From an uncultured Rickettsiales bacterium (GTDB lineage: Bacteria > Pseudomonadota > Alphaproteobacteria > Rickettsiales > UBA1997), in NCBI GenBank assembly GCA_951801155.1, contig CATOLK010000002.1:1-24394 (forward strand): a stretch of 24,394 bases of DNA, read 5' to 3'. The notes beneath the pieces were generated by a model, which was given only the letters and a program-made list of their open reading frames with translations, made no database searches and had not been told where the DNA came from. Below are positions 1-7,674 of the stretch, one piece after another. Positions within the stretch are counted from its first letter, which is position 1. Each line of letters begins with the position of its first letter. A program made the position numbers and the translations under genes.

Positions 1-186
1 ATATTAAAGTAATTTATTTCTGGATTCCACATTAAGAATTACTAGACAATAAATTATCAAGTAATTCTAATCTGGAATGACATAAATAGAATAAAATTAA
101 AGAATAAACAATCATAAAAATAAATAAATTTAAAAATACTCAAATATTATTGATATTTGAATATAGTTTTATGTAGGAGGTCTATT
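1..186. repeat. Dispersed palindromic element, copy A (may continue left of the window)
   Basis: The core is an imperfect inverted repeat: an arm containing GGATTCCACATTAAGAATTAC (21-42) faces an arm containing GTAATTCTAATCTGGAATGAC (61-80). The flank on the right (about 85-186) carries AATTAAAGAATAAACAATC and ends in TATGTAGGAGGTCTATT, the inverted form of the TAGACTTCCTGCATA end seen in copy D. Positions 3-37 occur again, inverted and identical over 35 bp, at 24100-24134 in copy E. No coding potential is visible. Confidence 0.75.
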
Positions 187-295
187 GTATAATCACATCT
201 TTTCCTAACTTATTTTATATAACAAAATAAGTAAAAATGAATAAAATGTAAAAAACAGGAAATTATGAATAAAATCTAGATACATATTAAAGTAA

Positions 296-324
296 TTGAC
301 TTTTAAATATAAAATTTTTATCCT
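296..324 (+). promoter_or_regulatory. Candidate sigma-70 promoter of the Sel1-repeat gene
   Basis: TTGACT at 296-301 is followed after 17 bp by TATCCT at 319-324. The start codon at 360 has a strong Shine-Dalgarno AAGGAGG at 348-354. The -10 is only a partial match, so this is a plausible but unproven promoter. Confidence 0.35.
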
Positions 325-359
325 TTACAGAAATAATTATTAACTTTAAGGAGGATAAT

Positions 360-1499
360 ATGGATAACGACATACTTGAAACGAAATCTTCATCAATTAA
401 TGACATTATAAATCATTATATTAATAAAGGAGATTACTTTAGGGCAATAGAAATTTATGAAAAAAATGAAGAAAAACCACGTAAAGATACTAACAATGAA
501 AATAATATGGGAAAAAAACATCCCAGAAGTATTGGTAATGAAAATACTGAAAATGATGGAAATAAATATAGAGAAAGTCTGAATAAAGATATTATATATA
601 AAATAGCAACTCTTTATGATAGAAATTTAGAAAAAAAAGAAAAAGCTTTTGAATGCTACAAAAAAGCGGCTCATAGAGGTAGTGTCGAAGCTTTAAATGA
701 ATTAGGTAGTATTTCTTTATCTAATAATAAAAATGAAGAAGCTTTTAAATATTTTAAAAAAGCAGCCGAAAAAGGTTACTCTATAGCAGAATATAATCTC
801 GCTTACTGTTATAAGGTAGGAAATGGTACAGAAAAAGATGAAAAAAAAGCTTTTGAATGTTATGAAAAAGCGGTTAAAGGAGGATATGAAGAAGCAGAAT
901 ATGAGTTAGGCTGTTGTTATGAAAATGGAATAGGTGTAGAAAAAAATGAAATTAAAGCATATGAACATTTTTCAAGAGCACTGAAACATGATCAAGAAAT
1001 ACCTGCTGAAAAAATCAAATCAATAATAAAAGGATGGATTTCTATATTAGAAAATAAAGAAGATAATTTAAAAACTACAGAAAATGTAATAAATCAAAAT
1101 AAAATACAAAATAACGAAAAAATTTTAGGAACAAAAGAAAGAGAATTTAGAGAAAATTGCAAAAATGGTAATTTTAGAATCGCAAATGAAGTATTAAAAA
1201 AAAATAAAGATAAATTAATTGAAAATTTAAATTTAAGAATGGATAATGGAACAAATTTTTTATATAATTTATTTGATAAAGATAAATTAAATGAAGAAGA
1301 AAAAAAATTAGCTAGATTATTGATTGAAAATGGGCTGGTTATTTCAAACGGTGGAAAATCAGTACCAAGAACAATTATAAATAATTTAAAAGAAACAATT
1401 GGAGAAAAATATTTTACAGGAGGAAAAATTACAAACGAGATATTATATAATTATAGAAAAGACAAACTTGATGAGCAAAACCAATTAAAAAATTATTAA
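360..1499 (+). CDS. Sel1-like (TPR-type) repeat protein
   Basis: This 379-residue protein has no visible signal peptide or membrane segment. After a low-complexity, Asn/Lys/Glu-rich N-terminus, residues about 76-210 form three to four Sel1-type repeats. They are recognisable from the recurring A-F-x-C/Y-Y-x-K-A-A/V-x-x-G-x-x-x-A pattern, for example around residues 95-110, 127-143, 163-180 and 199-206. Residues 255-379 are charged, probably helical, and match no family I know. Sel1 repeats are protein-protein interaction solenoids and are common in secreted or regulatory proteins of intracellular bacteria, but nothing here fixes a role. The start is supported by AAGGAGG five bases upstream. 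It is transcribed alone; the next gene on this strand begins 86 bp later behind a repeat-end motif. Confidence 0.85.
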   Translation: MDNDILETKSSSINDIINHYINKGDYFRAIEIYEKNEEKPRKDTNNENNMGKKHPRSIGNENTENDGNKYRESLNKDIIYKIATLYDRNLEKKEKAFECYKKAAHRGSVEALNELGSISLSNNKNEEAFKYFKKAAEKGYSIAEYNLAYCYKVGNGTEKDEKKAFECYEKAVKGGYEEAEYELGCCYENGIGVEKNEIKAYEHFSRALKHDQEIPAEKIKSIIKGWISILENKEDNLKTTENVINQNKIQNNEKILGTKEREFRENCKNGNFRIANEVLKKNKDKLIENLNLRMDNGTNFLYNLFDKDKLNEEEKKLARLLIENGLVISNGGKSVPRTIINNLKETIGEKYFTGGKITNEILYNYRKDKLDEQNQLKNY

Positions 1500-1505
1500 A
1501 TAACA

Positions 1506-1522
1506 TTAGACTCCTGCATAAA
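1506..1522. repeat. Solo copy of the repeat-end motif
   Basis: TTAGACTCCTGCATAAA differs by one missing T from the TTAGACTTCCTGCATAAA that forms the outer end of copy D at 15456-15473. It lies between the Sel1 gene and the portal gene and is not followed by the palindromic core, so it may be a remnant of an element. Confidence 0.5.
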
Positions 1523-1585
1523 TATTGTACTCCCAAAAATATTTTTATTTCTCATTATTTTAGAAAAATAAACAGCATAATAATT

Positions 1586-2674
1586 ATGTTTAATTTTCTC
1601 AAAAATAAAAAAGAAGTAAAAAATATAACTTCTTCCTTTAGAACTTATTATCAAAATATAGGTAGACCAGTTTGGACTGACAGAAATTATATCCACTTAG
1701 CTGAAGAATCTTACATAAAAAATGTTATTGCAAATCGTTGTATTTCTATAATTACAAAAAGTGCATCATCAATAGGATTACAATTGAGAAAAAAGCAAAA
1801 TGGCGAAATTATAAGAAATCATGATATTTTAAATTTATTAAAAAGGCCAAATCCAATGTTATCGCAAAATGATTTTTTTGAATCCATTTATGCTCATAAA
1901 TTAATTTCTGGAAATGCTTATATTCAAGCAATTTTTACTAATAATTCAAAATATTTCGAGCCAAAGGAATTGTTTATTTTAAGACCTGATAGAATTACAA
2001 TTTTAGTTGGAAAAACAAATATTCCTATAGGTTATAAATATAAATTTGATAGCAAAGAAACAATTTTTAAAGTTGACCAAATAAATGGCAAAAGTGAAAT
2101 TCTACATATAAAAAATTTCCATCCAACCAATGATTGGTATGGTCTATCTCAAGTAGAACCAGCAGCCTATTCAATAGATCAACACAATGAAGCATCCAAA
2201 TGGAATCAAGCTATATTACAAAATGGAGCAAAACCTTGTGGTGCTCTTATAGTTAAAAATGATGCTGAAAATAGTGGTTTTTTGACAGATGATCAATTTG
2301 AAAGACTTAAAGAACAATTATATACTGAATTTAGTGGTAGTACCAATGCCGGTAAACCATTGCTTTTAGAAGGTGGACTTGATTGGAAAGAAATTAGTAT
2401 GACTCCAAAAGAAATGGATTTTTTAGAAATGAAACATAGTACAGCAAGGGACATAGCCTTGTCTTTTGGTGTACCATCGCAATTAATAGGAATACCGGGC
2501 GACAATACTTATAGTAATATGGCTGAAGCTAGATTATTCCTATGGGAACAAACTATTTTACCTACTATAGATGCAGTACTTATGAATTTTAACAATTGGT
2601 TAATGCCTATGTTTGGTGATGATTTTGAATTAACCTATGATAAAGATAATGTCAATGGAGCTTCTTGTTTATAA
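1586..2674 (+). CDS. HK97-type phage/GTA portal protein, orphan and C-terminally short
   Basis: The 362-residue product resembles HK97-family portal proteins and in particular the portal of alphaproteobacterial gene transfer agents: a short M-F-N-F-L-K-N-K start, an N-terminal ANRCISIITKSAS helix region, a WYGLSQVEPA segment, and near the C-terminus HSTARDIALSFGVPSQLIGIPG followed by TYSNMAEAR. Portals form the dodecameric ring through which DNA enters the capsid. Family members usually run about 30-60 residues further. Here the frame ends at NGASCL just after the YDKDN stretch, so the clip-distal C-terminus is missing. No terminase, protease, capsid or tail gene lies nearby; the neighbours are a Sel1 protein and map. 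Isolated GTA-like genes are known in Rickettsiales, which fits. There is no clear Shine-Dalgarno. It may be a decaying gene or a lone conserved one. Confidence 0.88.
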   Translation: MFNFLKNKKEVKNITSSFRTYYQNIGRPVWTDRNYIHLAEESYIKNVIANRCISIITKSASSIGLQLRKKQNGEIIRNHDILNLLKRPNPMLSQNDFFESIYAHKLISGNAYIQAIFTNNSKYFEPKELFILRPDRITILVGKTNIPIGYKYKFDSKETIFKVDQINGKSEILHIKNFHPTNDWYGLSQVEPAAYSIDQHNEASKWNQAILQNGAKPCGALIVKNDAENSGFLTDDQFERLKEQLYTEFSGSTNAGKPLLLEGGLDWKEISMTPKEMDFLEMKHSTARDIALSFGVPSQLIGIPGDNTYSNMAEARLFLWEQTILPTIDAVLMNFNNWLMPMFGDDFELTYDKDNVNGASCL

Positions 2675-2758
2675 TTTTTTAATTTTTATGCTTTCTTGTT
2701 TTATTATCTATTAACTAGATATATAAAATATTTCAATAACAAAATATCTAACCATTCT

Positions 2759-2803
2759 TGTACATATTCACTATTTCTGTTATATGGCTAATGAATATGT
2801 ACA
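2759..2803. repeat. 12-bp perfect inverted repeat
   Basis: TGTACATATTCA (2759-2770) and TGAATATGTACA (2792-2803) are perfect inverted repeats around a 21-base spacer, in the gap between the convergent portal and map genes. There is no clean T-run directly beside either arm, so it is not a textbook terminator; it could still end transcription or be a protein-binding site. Confidence 0.5.
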
Positions 2804-2839
2804 CTTATATTATTTTTGTCTATAAATATAAAAATTACA

Positions 2840-3631
2840 TTATAACTTATTATACGGAGGAAAATCCAATTTTTTTGGAGATAAGGTAAAAATTTCAACT
2901 CCATCTGCTGTAACTCCCATAGTATGCTCAAATTGTGCTGATAAACTTTTATCTCTCGTTGTTACAGTCCAACCATTAAATTTATCAAGAATTGTTTCGT
3001 ATCTACCGGCATTTATCATAGGTTCTATAGTAAAAACCATACCTTCTTTTAATTCCACTCCATTACCTTTTTTTCCATAGTGACAAACCTGAGGTTCATC
3101 ATGAAAAACCTTTCCAATACCATGTCCACAATAATCTCTAACAACGGAAAATCCTAAACTTTCTGCATATTTTTGTATAGTATACCCTATATCACCTATA
3201 TGATTACCTGGTTTTACCTGTTCTATTCCTAACCATAAACACTTATAGGTAGCATCACAAAGCCTTTTTGCTTTTATACTAGGCTCACCAACATAATACA
3301 TTCTACTTGTATCACCATAATAACCATTCACTATAACCGTAACATCAATATTTAAAATATCTCCTTTTTTAAGTATTTTTTTTTCATCTGGTATTCCATG
3401 ACAAACAACATGGTTTAGTGATATACAAACGGATTTCGGATAACCTCTATAACCAATACAGGCTGAAATTCCACCATTCCTATTTATAAAATCATCACAT
3501 AAATCATTTAATTCTAAAGTTGAAACGCCTTCTTTTACAAAATCAACTATATAATCAAGTGTTTCTGCTGCTAATTTTCCAGCTATTCTTAATCCCTCAA
3601 AATCTTCTTTATTATAAATTTTTATAGTCAT
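2840..3631 (-). CDS. map: Type I methionine aminopeptidase
   Basis: The 263-residue enzyme removes the N-terminal methionine from nascent proteins in the cytoplasm. All five metal ligands of the family are visible: D96 (in NIDVTV), D107 (in YYGDTSR), H170 (in CGHGIG), E203 (in TIEPM) and E234 (in QFEHT). H78 and H177 match the substrate-contacting histidines. The length is typical of the bacterial type I enzyme with no N-terminal extension. The ATG has AGGAA five bases upstream. It reads away from the rplU-rpmA operon, separated by a terminator and about 370 bp, so it is probably transcribed alone. A short C-terminal tail (about residues 250-263) follows the catalytic core. Confidence 0.97.
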   Translation of the reverse strand: MTIKIYNKEDFEGLRIAGKLAAETLDYIVDFVKEGVSTLELNDLCDDFINRNGGISACIGYRGYPKSVCISLNHVVCHGIPDEKKILKKGDILNIDVTVIVNGYYGDTSRMYYVGEPSIKAKRLCDATYKCLWLGIEQVKPGNHIGDIGYTIQKYAESLGFSVVRDYCGHGIGKVFHDEPQVCHYGKKGNGVELKEGMVFTIEPMINAGRYETILDKFNGWTVTTRDKSLSAQFEHTMGVTADGVEIFTLSPKKLDFPPYNKL

Positions 3632-4001
3632 TTTAATTCCTAAATTAACATAGTATATATACTATATAATCACGCTTTTAATAAAATTGCAACATTTTTA
3701 ATAAAAAATTAGTATTGTAATTTAAACATCTTATAAAGATTAATTATAAGCTTAATTTCGTTTCCTAATACACTTTTTATTTATTTTAATATTTTTTGCC
3801 TTTTTTAAAAATCTGTTATACCAAAATCCAGTTCTTATTAGTAATTTATTGTCTATAAAATTTTTATTGTATCCTAAAATTCATAGAATAATCCAGGGAA
3901 TTTCAGGACACAATAAAAATTACCCACTAAAAAGTGGGTAGTTTTATTAAATATATAAAAATCGCATACTAATATAAATATAATTATATCAATAGAATAA
4001 A
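3632..4001. other. Intergenic stretch between map and rpmA
   Basis: This 370-bp gap holds the rpmA terminator (3911-3940) and, close to the map start, a perfect 16-bp palindrome ATAGTATATATACTAT (3650-3665) that could be part of the map promoter or an operator. No further gene or RNA is apparent. Confidence 0.5.
3911..3940 (-). terminator. Rho-independent terminator of rplU-rpmA
   Basis: The arms TACCCACT (3921-3928) and AGTGGGTA (3933-3940) form a perfect 8-bp stem with an AAAA loop. On the minus strand the stem is followed by ATTTTTATTG, a U-rich tract. It lies about 60 bp past the rpmA stop. Confidence 0.85.
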
Positions 4002-4259
4002 TTAAGCTGTAATTACATTTATAAACACTTTCTGCTTAGGTCCCTTTCTTACAAATTCTACAACACCATCAACAGTTGCAAAAATTGTATGATCTTTTCC
4101 AAGTCCGACATTGACACCTGGATGCCATTTAGTTCCTCTTTGACGACATATAATGTTGCCAGCTATAACTCTCTGGCCTGCATATTTTTTAATACCTAAT
4201 CGTCTTCCTTCTGAATCTCGTCCGTTTCTTGAACTTCCACCCGCTTTATGATGAGCCAT
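4002..4259 (-). CDS. rpmA: 50S ribosomal protein L27
   Basis: The 85-residue protein begins MAHHKAGGSSRNGRDS, the conserved flexible L27 N-terminus that reaches towards the peptidyl transferase centre, and continues with RRLGIKKYAGQ and GTKWHPG, both family hallmarks. The length is normal. It lacks the N-terminal extension that is cleaved in Firmicutes, as expected for a proteobacterium. The start has a strong AGGAGA Shine-Dalgarno, and the gene follows rplU by 18 bp, the standard rplU-rpmA order. Confidence 0.98.
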   Translation of the reverse strand: MAHHKAGGSSRNGRDSEGRRLGIKKYAGQRVIAGNIICRQRGTKWHPGVNVGLGKDHTIFATVDGVVEFVRKGPKQKVFINVITA

Positions 4260-4277
4260 TTCGTTCTCCTGTAATTA

Positions 4278-4592
4278 TTAAGCTTTAATTTTTAAAATTT
4301 TTAATTCAGTTTTTTGCTGTCTATGACCATTTTTTCTTCTAGAATTATGTCTTCTTCTTTTTTTGAAAATTATAATTTTGTCATCTTTAAAGTGTTTTAT
4401 CACTTCAGCTTCAACTTTTACATTATCAATATTTGGTTTTCCAACTATGGTTTCACCATCATCCTTTTGAAGAAATAATACATTATCTAATGTAATAATT
4501 TCTCCTTCGTTTGCGTTAATTTTTTCAACCTGTATAGTATTTCCTTCGGATACCCTATATTGCTTACTTCCTGTTTCCAATATTACAAACAT
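4278..4592 (-). CDS. rplU: 50S ribosomal protein L21
   Basis: The 104-residue protein starts MFVILETGSKQYRVSEGNTI, the typical L21 opening. It has the late basic FKKRRRHNSRRKNGHRQ segment that binds 23S rRNA, and it is of normal length. It is first in the rplU-rpmA operon. On the minus strand TTACAA and a TATATA-like -10 lie immediately upstream, but the spacing to the ATG would leave almost no leader, so the promoter is not assigned. Confidence 0.98.
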   Translation of the reverse strand: MFVILETGSKQYRVSEGNTIQVEKINANEGEIITLDNVLFLQKDDGETIVGKPNIDNVKVEAEVIKHFKDDKIIIFKKRRRHNSRRKNGHRQQKTELKILKIKA

Positions 4593-4938
4593 AATAACTA
4601 TATAATAAACTTTTAATAAAAATTGTAACTAATTTCTTGCTAAGGGAAAAGCCACTAGATTTAGTATATAATTATTAATATTAATTGTCAATAAAAAAAT
4701 ATTTAATCAATTTTAATTTTCTTTTTTATACGTTTTGTTTTTTATTTTTACACTTTTTCTTTTTATTTAGAAAAATATTATTATGTAATTTAGATTTTCT
4801 CAGCCTGCCTATTAGTTTAAATTACTATACTAGAATAGTATAGTAATTTTCAAGATTTTCAAAATGATTTTATAAAAAGTTTGCAATTTTTAAAAAAGAA
4901 TATAATTATATGTATAATATATAATATTTTTAATAATT
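4593..4938. other. Intergenic region between divergent rplU and the RgpF-like gene
   Basis: This gap holds the upstream regions of both divergent genes. It is almost pure A+T with long T and A runs. Apart from the hairpin at 4819-4849 and TATAAT-like boxes at about 4901-4918, before the ATG at 4939, I see no gene, RNA or known site. Confidence 0.4.
4819..4849. promoter_or_regulatory. 14-bp perfect dyad upstream of the RgpF-like gene
   Basis: AAATTACTATACTA (4819-4832) and TAGTATAGTAATTT (4836-4849) are perfect inverted repeats around GAA. No gene on either strand ends here, because the flanking genes diverge, so a terminator role is unlikely. It sits about 90 bp before the ATG at 4939. A regulator-binding dyad or a structured 5' leader is an inference. 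Confidence 0.45.
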
Positions 4939-5922
4939 ATGAAGAGATTATGTTTACTTGCAGGCTATAATAAACATGGAATAATACAAGATTATGTTGT
5001 TTATTATGCAGAACAAATGTCAAAAATTGCAGACGTATATTATTTAGGTGATTTTAACAAAATAGACCAAAAAGAACTAGATAGATTAAAACCTCATGTA
5101 AAATACGCTGATGCCTACAGGCATAGTAAATATGATTTTGGTTGTTGGCAAGAATTAATAATAAATGTAATAGGATGGAATAAGGTTAAAGAATATGATG
5201 AACTTATATTTTGCAATGATTCCTGCTATGGTCCCATTTTCCCAATAGAAGATATATTTGAAAAATTTGAAAACGATGAAGAAGCTGATGTTTTTGGATT
5301 AATAAAAAACTCTTTTAAAAAACAAATTTATTTAGAAAATTTCTTTATAGTTTTTAAAAAAAATGTAATTACATCTGATGTTTTTAAAGATTTTCTATTG
5401 TCTATAAAAAAAGAAGAATACTTTACAAATTTTGTTAGAGATTATGAAATAAATTTAAGTAAGACTTTGATTGAAAATAATTTTAAATTAAAGGTTCTTA
5501 TCAATAATGATCGTTTAGATGTTAATTATAATTGGAAAAGTCTTATAAAATTAGGTTTTCCATTTTTTAAAATAAAGAACTTTACAAAGTTTGCAAAGAA
5601 ATATAAAATTGAATCAATGTTTCATTGGGATAAATTTCTTTCTAAAAACACAAATTATGATGTAAATATAATAAGAAGACATCTAATTAGTACAAAATGT
5701 AGTGATTGTAATAATCTTGGTTATTTATTAAAAAGTATTACAATTTATAAAATAAAAAGACTTATAAAAAAATTATTTGCAATACATATAACTCGAAAAG
5801 TTCGTATTATAAAAATATTTGGTTTTCACATAGTAAATAGATACTTTTCTTATGAAAATGGAGATAGAATAAAATATCCATGTATTTATTACGATAAAAA
5901 TAATATAATAGACAAGTTATAA
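4939..5922 (+). CDS. RgpF-family (rhamnan synthesis protein F-like) glycan biosynthesis protein
   Basis: The 327-residue protein matches the rhamnosyl/rhamnan synthesis F pattern: an N-terminal CLLAGYNKHGIIQDYVVYY stretch, then H/S-K-Y-D-F-G-C-W (residues 62-70), and YDELIFCNDSCYGPIFP (86-102), the most conserved block of the family. Members act in assembly of rhamnose-containing or other surface polysaccharides, probably as glycosyltransferases. The last 100 residues (basic, with an IRRHLISTKC stretch) are less conserved. There is no signal peptide. No other polysaccharide gene lies within the window, so the acceptor glycan is unknown. The gene is preceded by TATAAT-like boxes but no clear Shine-Dalgarno, and it ends at a strong bidirectional terminator. 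Such genes often move horizontally; base composition here does not differ from the neighbours. Confidence 0.8.
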   Translation: MKRLCLLAGYNKHGIIQDYVVYYAEQMSKIADVYYLGDFNKIDQKELDRLKPHVKYADAYRHSKYDFGCWQELIINVIGWNKVKEYDELIFCNDSCYGPIFPIEDIFEKFENDEEADVFGLIKNSFKKQIYLENFFIVFKKNVITSDVFKDFLLSIKKEEYFTNFVRDYEINLSKTLIENNFKLKVLINNDRLDVNYNWKSLIKLGFPFFKIKNFTKFAKKYKIESMFHWDKFLSKNTNYDVNIIRRHLISTKCSDCNNLGYLLKSITIYKIKRLIKKLFAIHITRKVRIIKIFGFHIVNRYFSYENGDRIKYPCIYYDKNNIIDKL

Positions 5923-5975
5923 GTAAGTTTAATAGTTTGGGCTAAAATTATATTTTTTTATGTAAAATTTTAAAA

Positions 5976-6012
5976 AAATTTCCCACTAATTTTAATCAGT
6001 GGGAAATTTTTT
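5976..6012. terminator. Bidirectional terminator between the RgpF-like gene and rpsU
   Basis: The arms AAATTTCCCACT (5976-5987) and AGTGGGAAATTT (5998-6009) form a perfect 12-bp stem with a 10-base loop. T-runs extend on both strands (6007-6012 on plus; seven Ts complementary to 5972-5978 on minus). It serves two convergent genes. Confidence 0.9.
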
Positions 6013-6017
6013 CAATT

Positions 6018-6203
6018 TTATCTTCTTTTTTTCTTTGTTCTAGATATACTTTCTTTTCTTTTTCTTTTTCTTTTTTCTGAAGGTTTTTCGTATTCAACTC
6101 TTCTTCTAGCTTCTTTTATTATACCTTCTTTTTGAACTTTTTTTTTAAAAATTTTTGTTGCAGGTTCTAACTTATTTTGATCTGTAACTATAACTTGTAC
6201 CAT
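6018..6203 (-). CDS. rpsU: 30S ribosomal protein S21
   Basis: The 61-residue, strongly basic protein fits S21: V-Q-V-I-V near the start, a central F-K-K-K-V-Q-K-E-G-I segment, E-A-R-R-R-V-E-Y, Y-E-K-P-S-E-K-R and an Arg/Lys-rich tail. S21 joins the small subunit late and influences initiation. AAAGGTGG lies upstream of the ATG with longer than usual spacing. It stands alone, ending at the terminator shared with the convergent RgpF-like gene. Confidence 0.95.
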   Translation of the reverse strand: MVQVIVTDQNKLEPATKIFKKKVQKEGIIKEARRRVEYEKPSEKRKRKRKESISRTKKKRR

Positions 6204-6336
6204 GTTAATATTTTACCACCTTTAGTCAATTTGTTATTTAATATAATAATATTATTTATAATAATAATAAATTTAATATTTAAAGTCAATATAATAATTA
6301 ATAATAGCACTACCATTTTTTATCTTTGTATTTTTG

Positions 6337-6522
6337 TTATGTTTATTATTTTCTTAGTTTTCCGTTATTTGCGTCGTTCCAAATTAGATTTTCTAAACAA
6401 TAAATCGCTAAGAAATTGTACTCTGGAATGATGTAAATAATGGAAAATTAAAGAATAAACAATCATAAAAAAAATATTTAAAATATGAATAATATCATTT
6501 GACGTGTAAGTAAACAGTACCA
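6337..6522. repeat. Dispersed palindromic element, copy B
   Basis: The left arm TTTTCCGTTATTTGCGTCG (6358-6376) and onward to TTCCAAATTAG faces the right arm CTCTGGAATGATGTAAAT (6421-6438), followed by GGAAAATTAAAGAATAAAC. The right flank ends in GTAAGTAAACAGTACC (6507-6522), the inverted form of the GGTACTGTCCACTTATA end of copy C. It fills the 353-bp gap between rpsU and the CMD-cupin gene; nothing else is seen there. Confidence 0.75.
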
Positions 6523-6556
6523 AATAATATTTATTTAATACGGTTTTACACAAAAA

Positions 6557-7621
6557 TTATTTTAACCTATTGTATTCCTCATCCTCTACAGCTTCTAACC
6601 ATTCCGTCACAGCGCCATCCAAAGGTTCTGATATAGCTATATGAGTAAACCAACTATCCTTTGCTGCTCCATGCCAATGTTTAACTTCTGGTTTAATTTC
6701 AATTATATCTCCCGCTTTCAATTCTATCGGTTCCTCTCCCCATTCCTGATAATAACCTCTACCATAAATTACCATTAGAGTCTGACTACTCTTATGATGA
6801 ATATGCCAATTATTTCTAGATCTAGGCTCAAAAGTAACGTTTAAAGCTTTTATATTTTCATTAGTTAATGGTTGTACATAACTTTTTCCAATAAAATATT
6901 CTTCAAATTCTTTATTTTCCTTACCAAAACCAAATAAAACATCATTCATTTTTATTTCGTTAGCAATAGTTAATATCTCCTTAACTTGATTATCAGTTAA
7001 ACCATTATATTTAGCGACATTTATATGAGAATTTAATTGATTTTCTACATTATCTATTACTGTCAACATAGCAACAGTAGCCAATTCTCTAGTTTGCCAA
7101 TCTATATTATTTCTAGAAAAAATATCTCCAAATAAATGAGCTTTTAAATACTCATCTATAGCAGGAGCAAAATCATAAACTTTACCCTCAACTTTTTTAC
7201 CTACAAGTTTAGTTTGATTTTCTGTTCCATAATCTAAACTATTACCTTCTGGTTTTTTATCAGGTTCTTTTCCTAATTCATCTTCATTATTTCTTTCTTC
7301 TACCACTTGCATCAATGTATTTAAAGCATTTAAACTTCTTGGAAATCCACAATAAGCATAGGATTGTATTAGTATTTCTTTAAATTCATTTACTGTAATT
7401 CCTATATCGAGCCCTTTAATTAAGGCATTTCTAAGCTCCTCCTGATTTCCTTTAGCTGTATGGGCGGCAACTATTACTATTATCTTTTGTTTATCATTTA
7501 ATGTTTCTTCTATTTTATTATTTAATTCAACTTTTTGTACATATGTTGCCATAGCATTTCCTCCAAAAAATATCATTGTTAATATAATTAATAAAATTGC
7601 ATATTTTTTTACATAATACAT
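6557..7621 (-). CDS. Exported double carboxymuconolactone decarboxylase-like protein with C-terminal cupin
   Basis: The 354-residue protein opens with a signal peptide (about residues 1-25, ending G-N-A-M-A). Two CMD/AhpD-type helical domains follow, roughly 30-115 and 145-240. The first has YAYCGFPRSLNAL (C91); the second has RELATVAMLTVIDNVENQL with H199. Residues about 262-330 form a cupin with metal-binding-type histidines at HIHH (273-276) and H315/H317 in KHWHG. CMD-cupin fusions are common in gut anaerobes and are annotated only generically; substrate and reaction are unknown. The ATG has GGAG upstream. It is the last gene of a probable operon, 53 bp after the large repeat protein. Export to the periplasm is inferred. 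Horizontal acquisition seems likely from its company (flavodoxin, aldo/keto reductase). Confidence 0.85.
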   Translation of the reverse strand: MYYVKKYAILLIILTMIFFGGNAMATYVQKVELNNKIEETLNDKQKIIVIVAAHTAKGNQEELRNALIKGLDIGITVNEFKEILIQSYAYCGFPRSLNALNTLMQVVEERNNEDELGKEPDKKPEGNSLDYGTENQTKLVGKKVEGKVYDFAPAIDEYLKAHLFGDIFSRNNIDWQTRELATVAMLTVIDNVENQLNSHINVAKYNGLTDNQVKEILTIANEIKMNDVLFGFGKENKEFEEYFIGKSYVQPLTNENIKALNVTFEPRSRNNWHIHHKSSQTLMVIYGRGYYQEWGEEPIELKAGDIIEIKPEVKHWHGAAKDSWFTHIAISEPLDGAVTEWLEAVEDEEYNRLK

Positions 7622-7674
7622 ATTTTCTCCTAAATATACTTAATAAATTAATAAAATTTTTAATATTTCAGTAA

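Noticed and set aside
6177..6431. 84-residue hydrophobic frame on the plus strand.
   Set aside because: It overlaps the start of rpsU and runs into palindromic repeat copy B; its hydrophobicity comes from AT-rich codons and it has no ribosome binding site.
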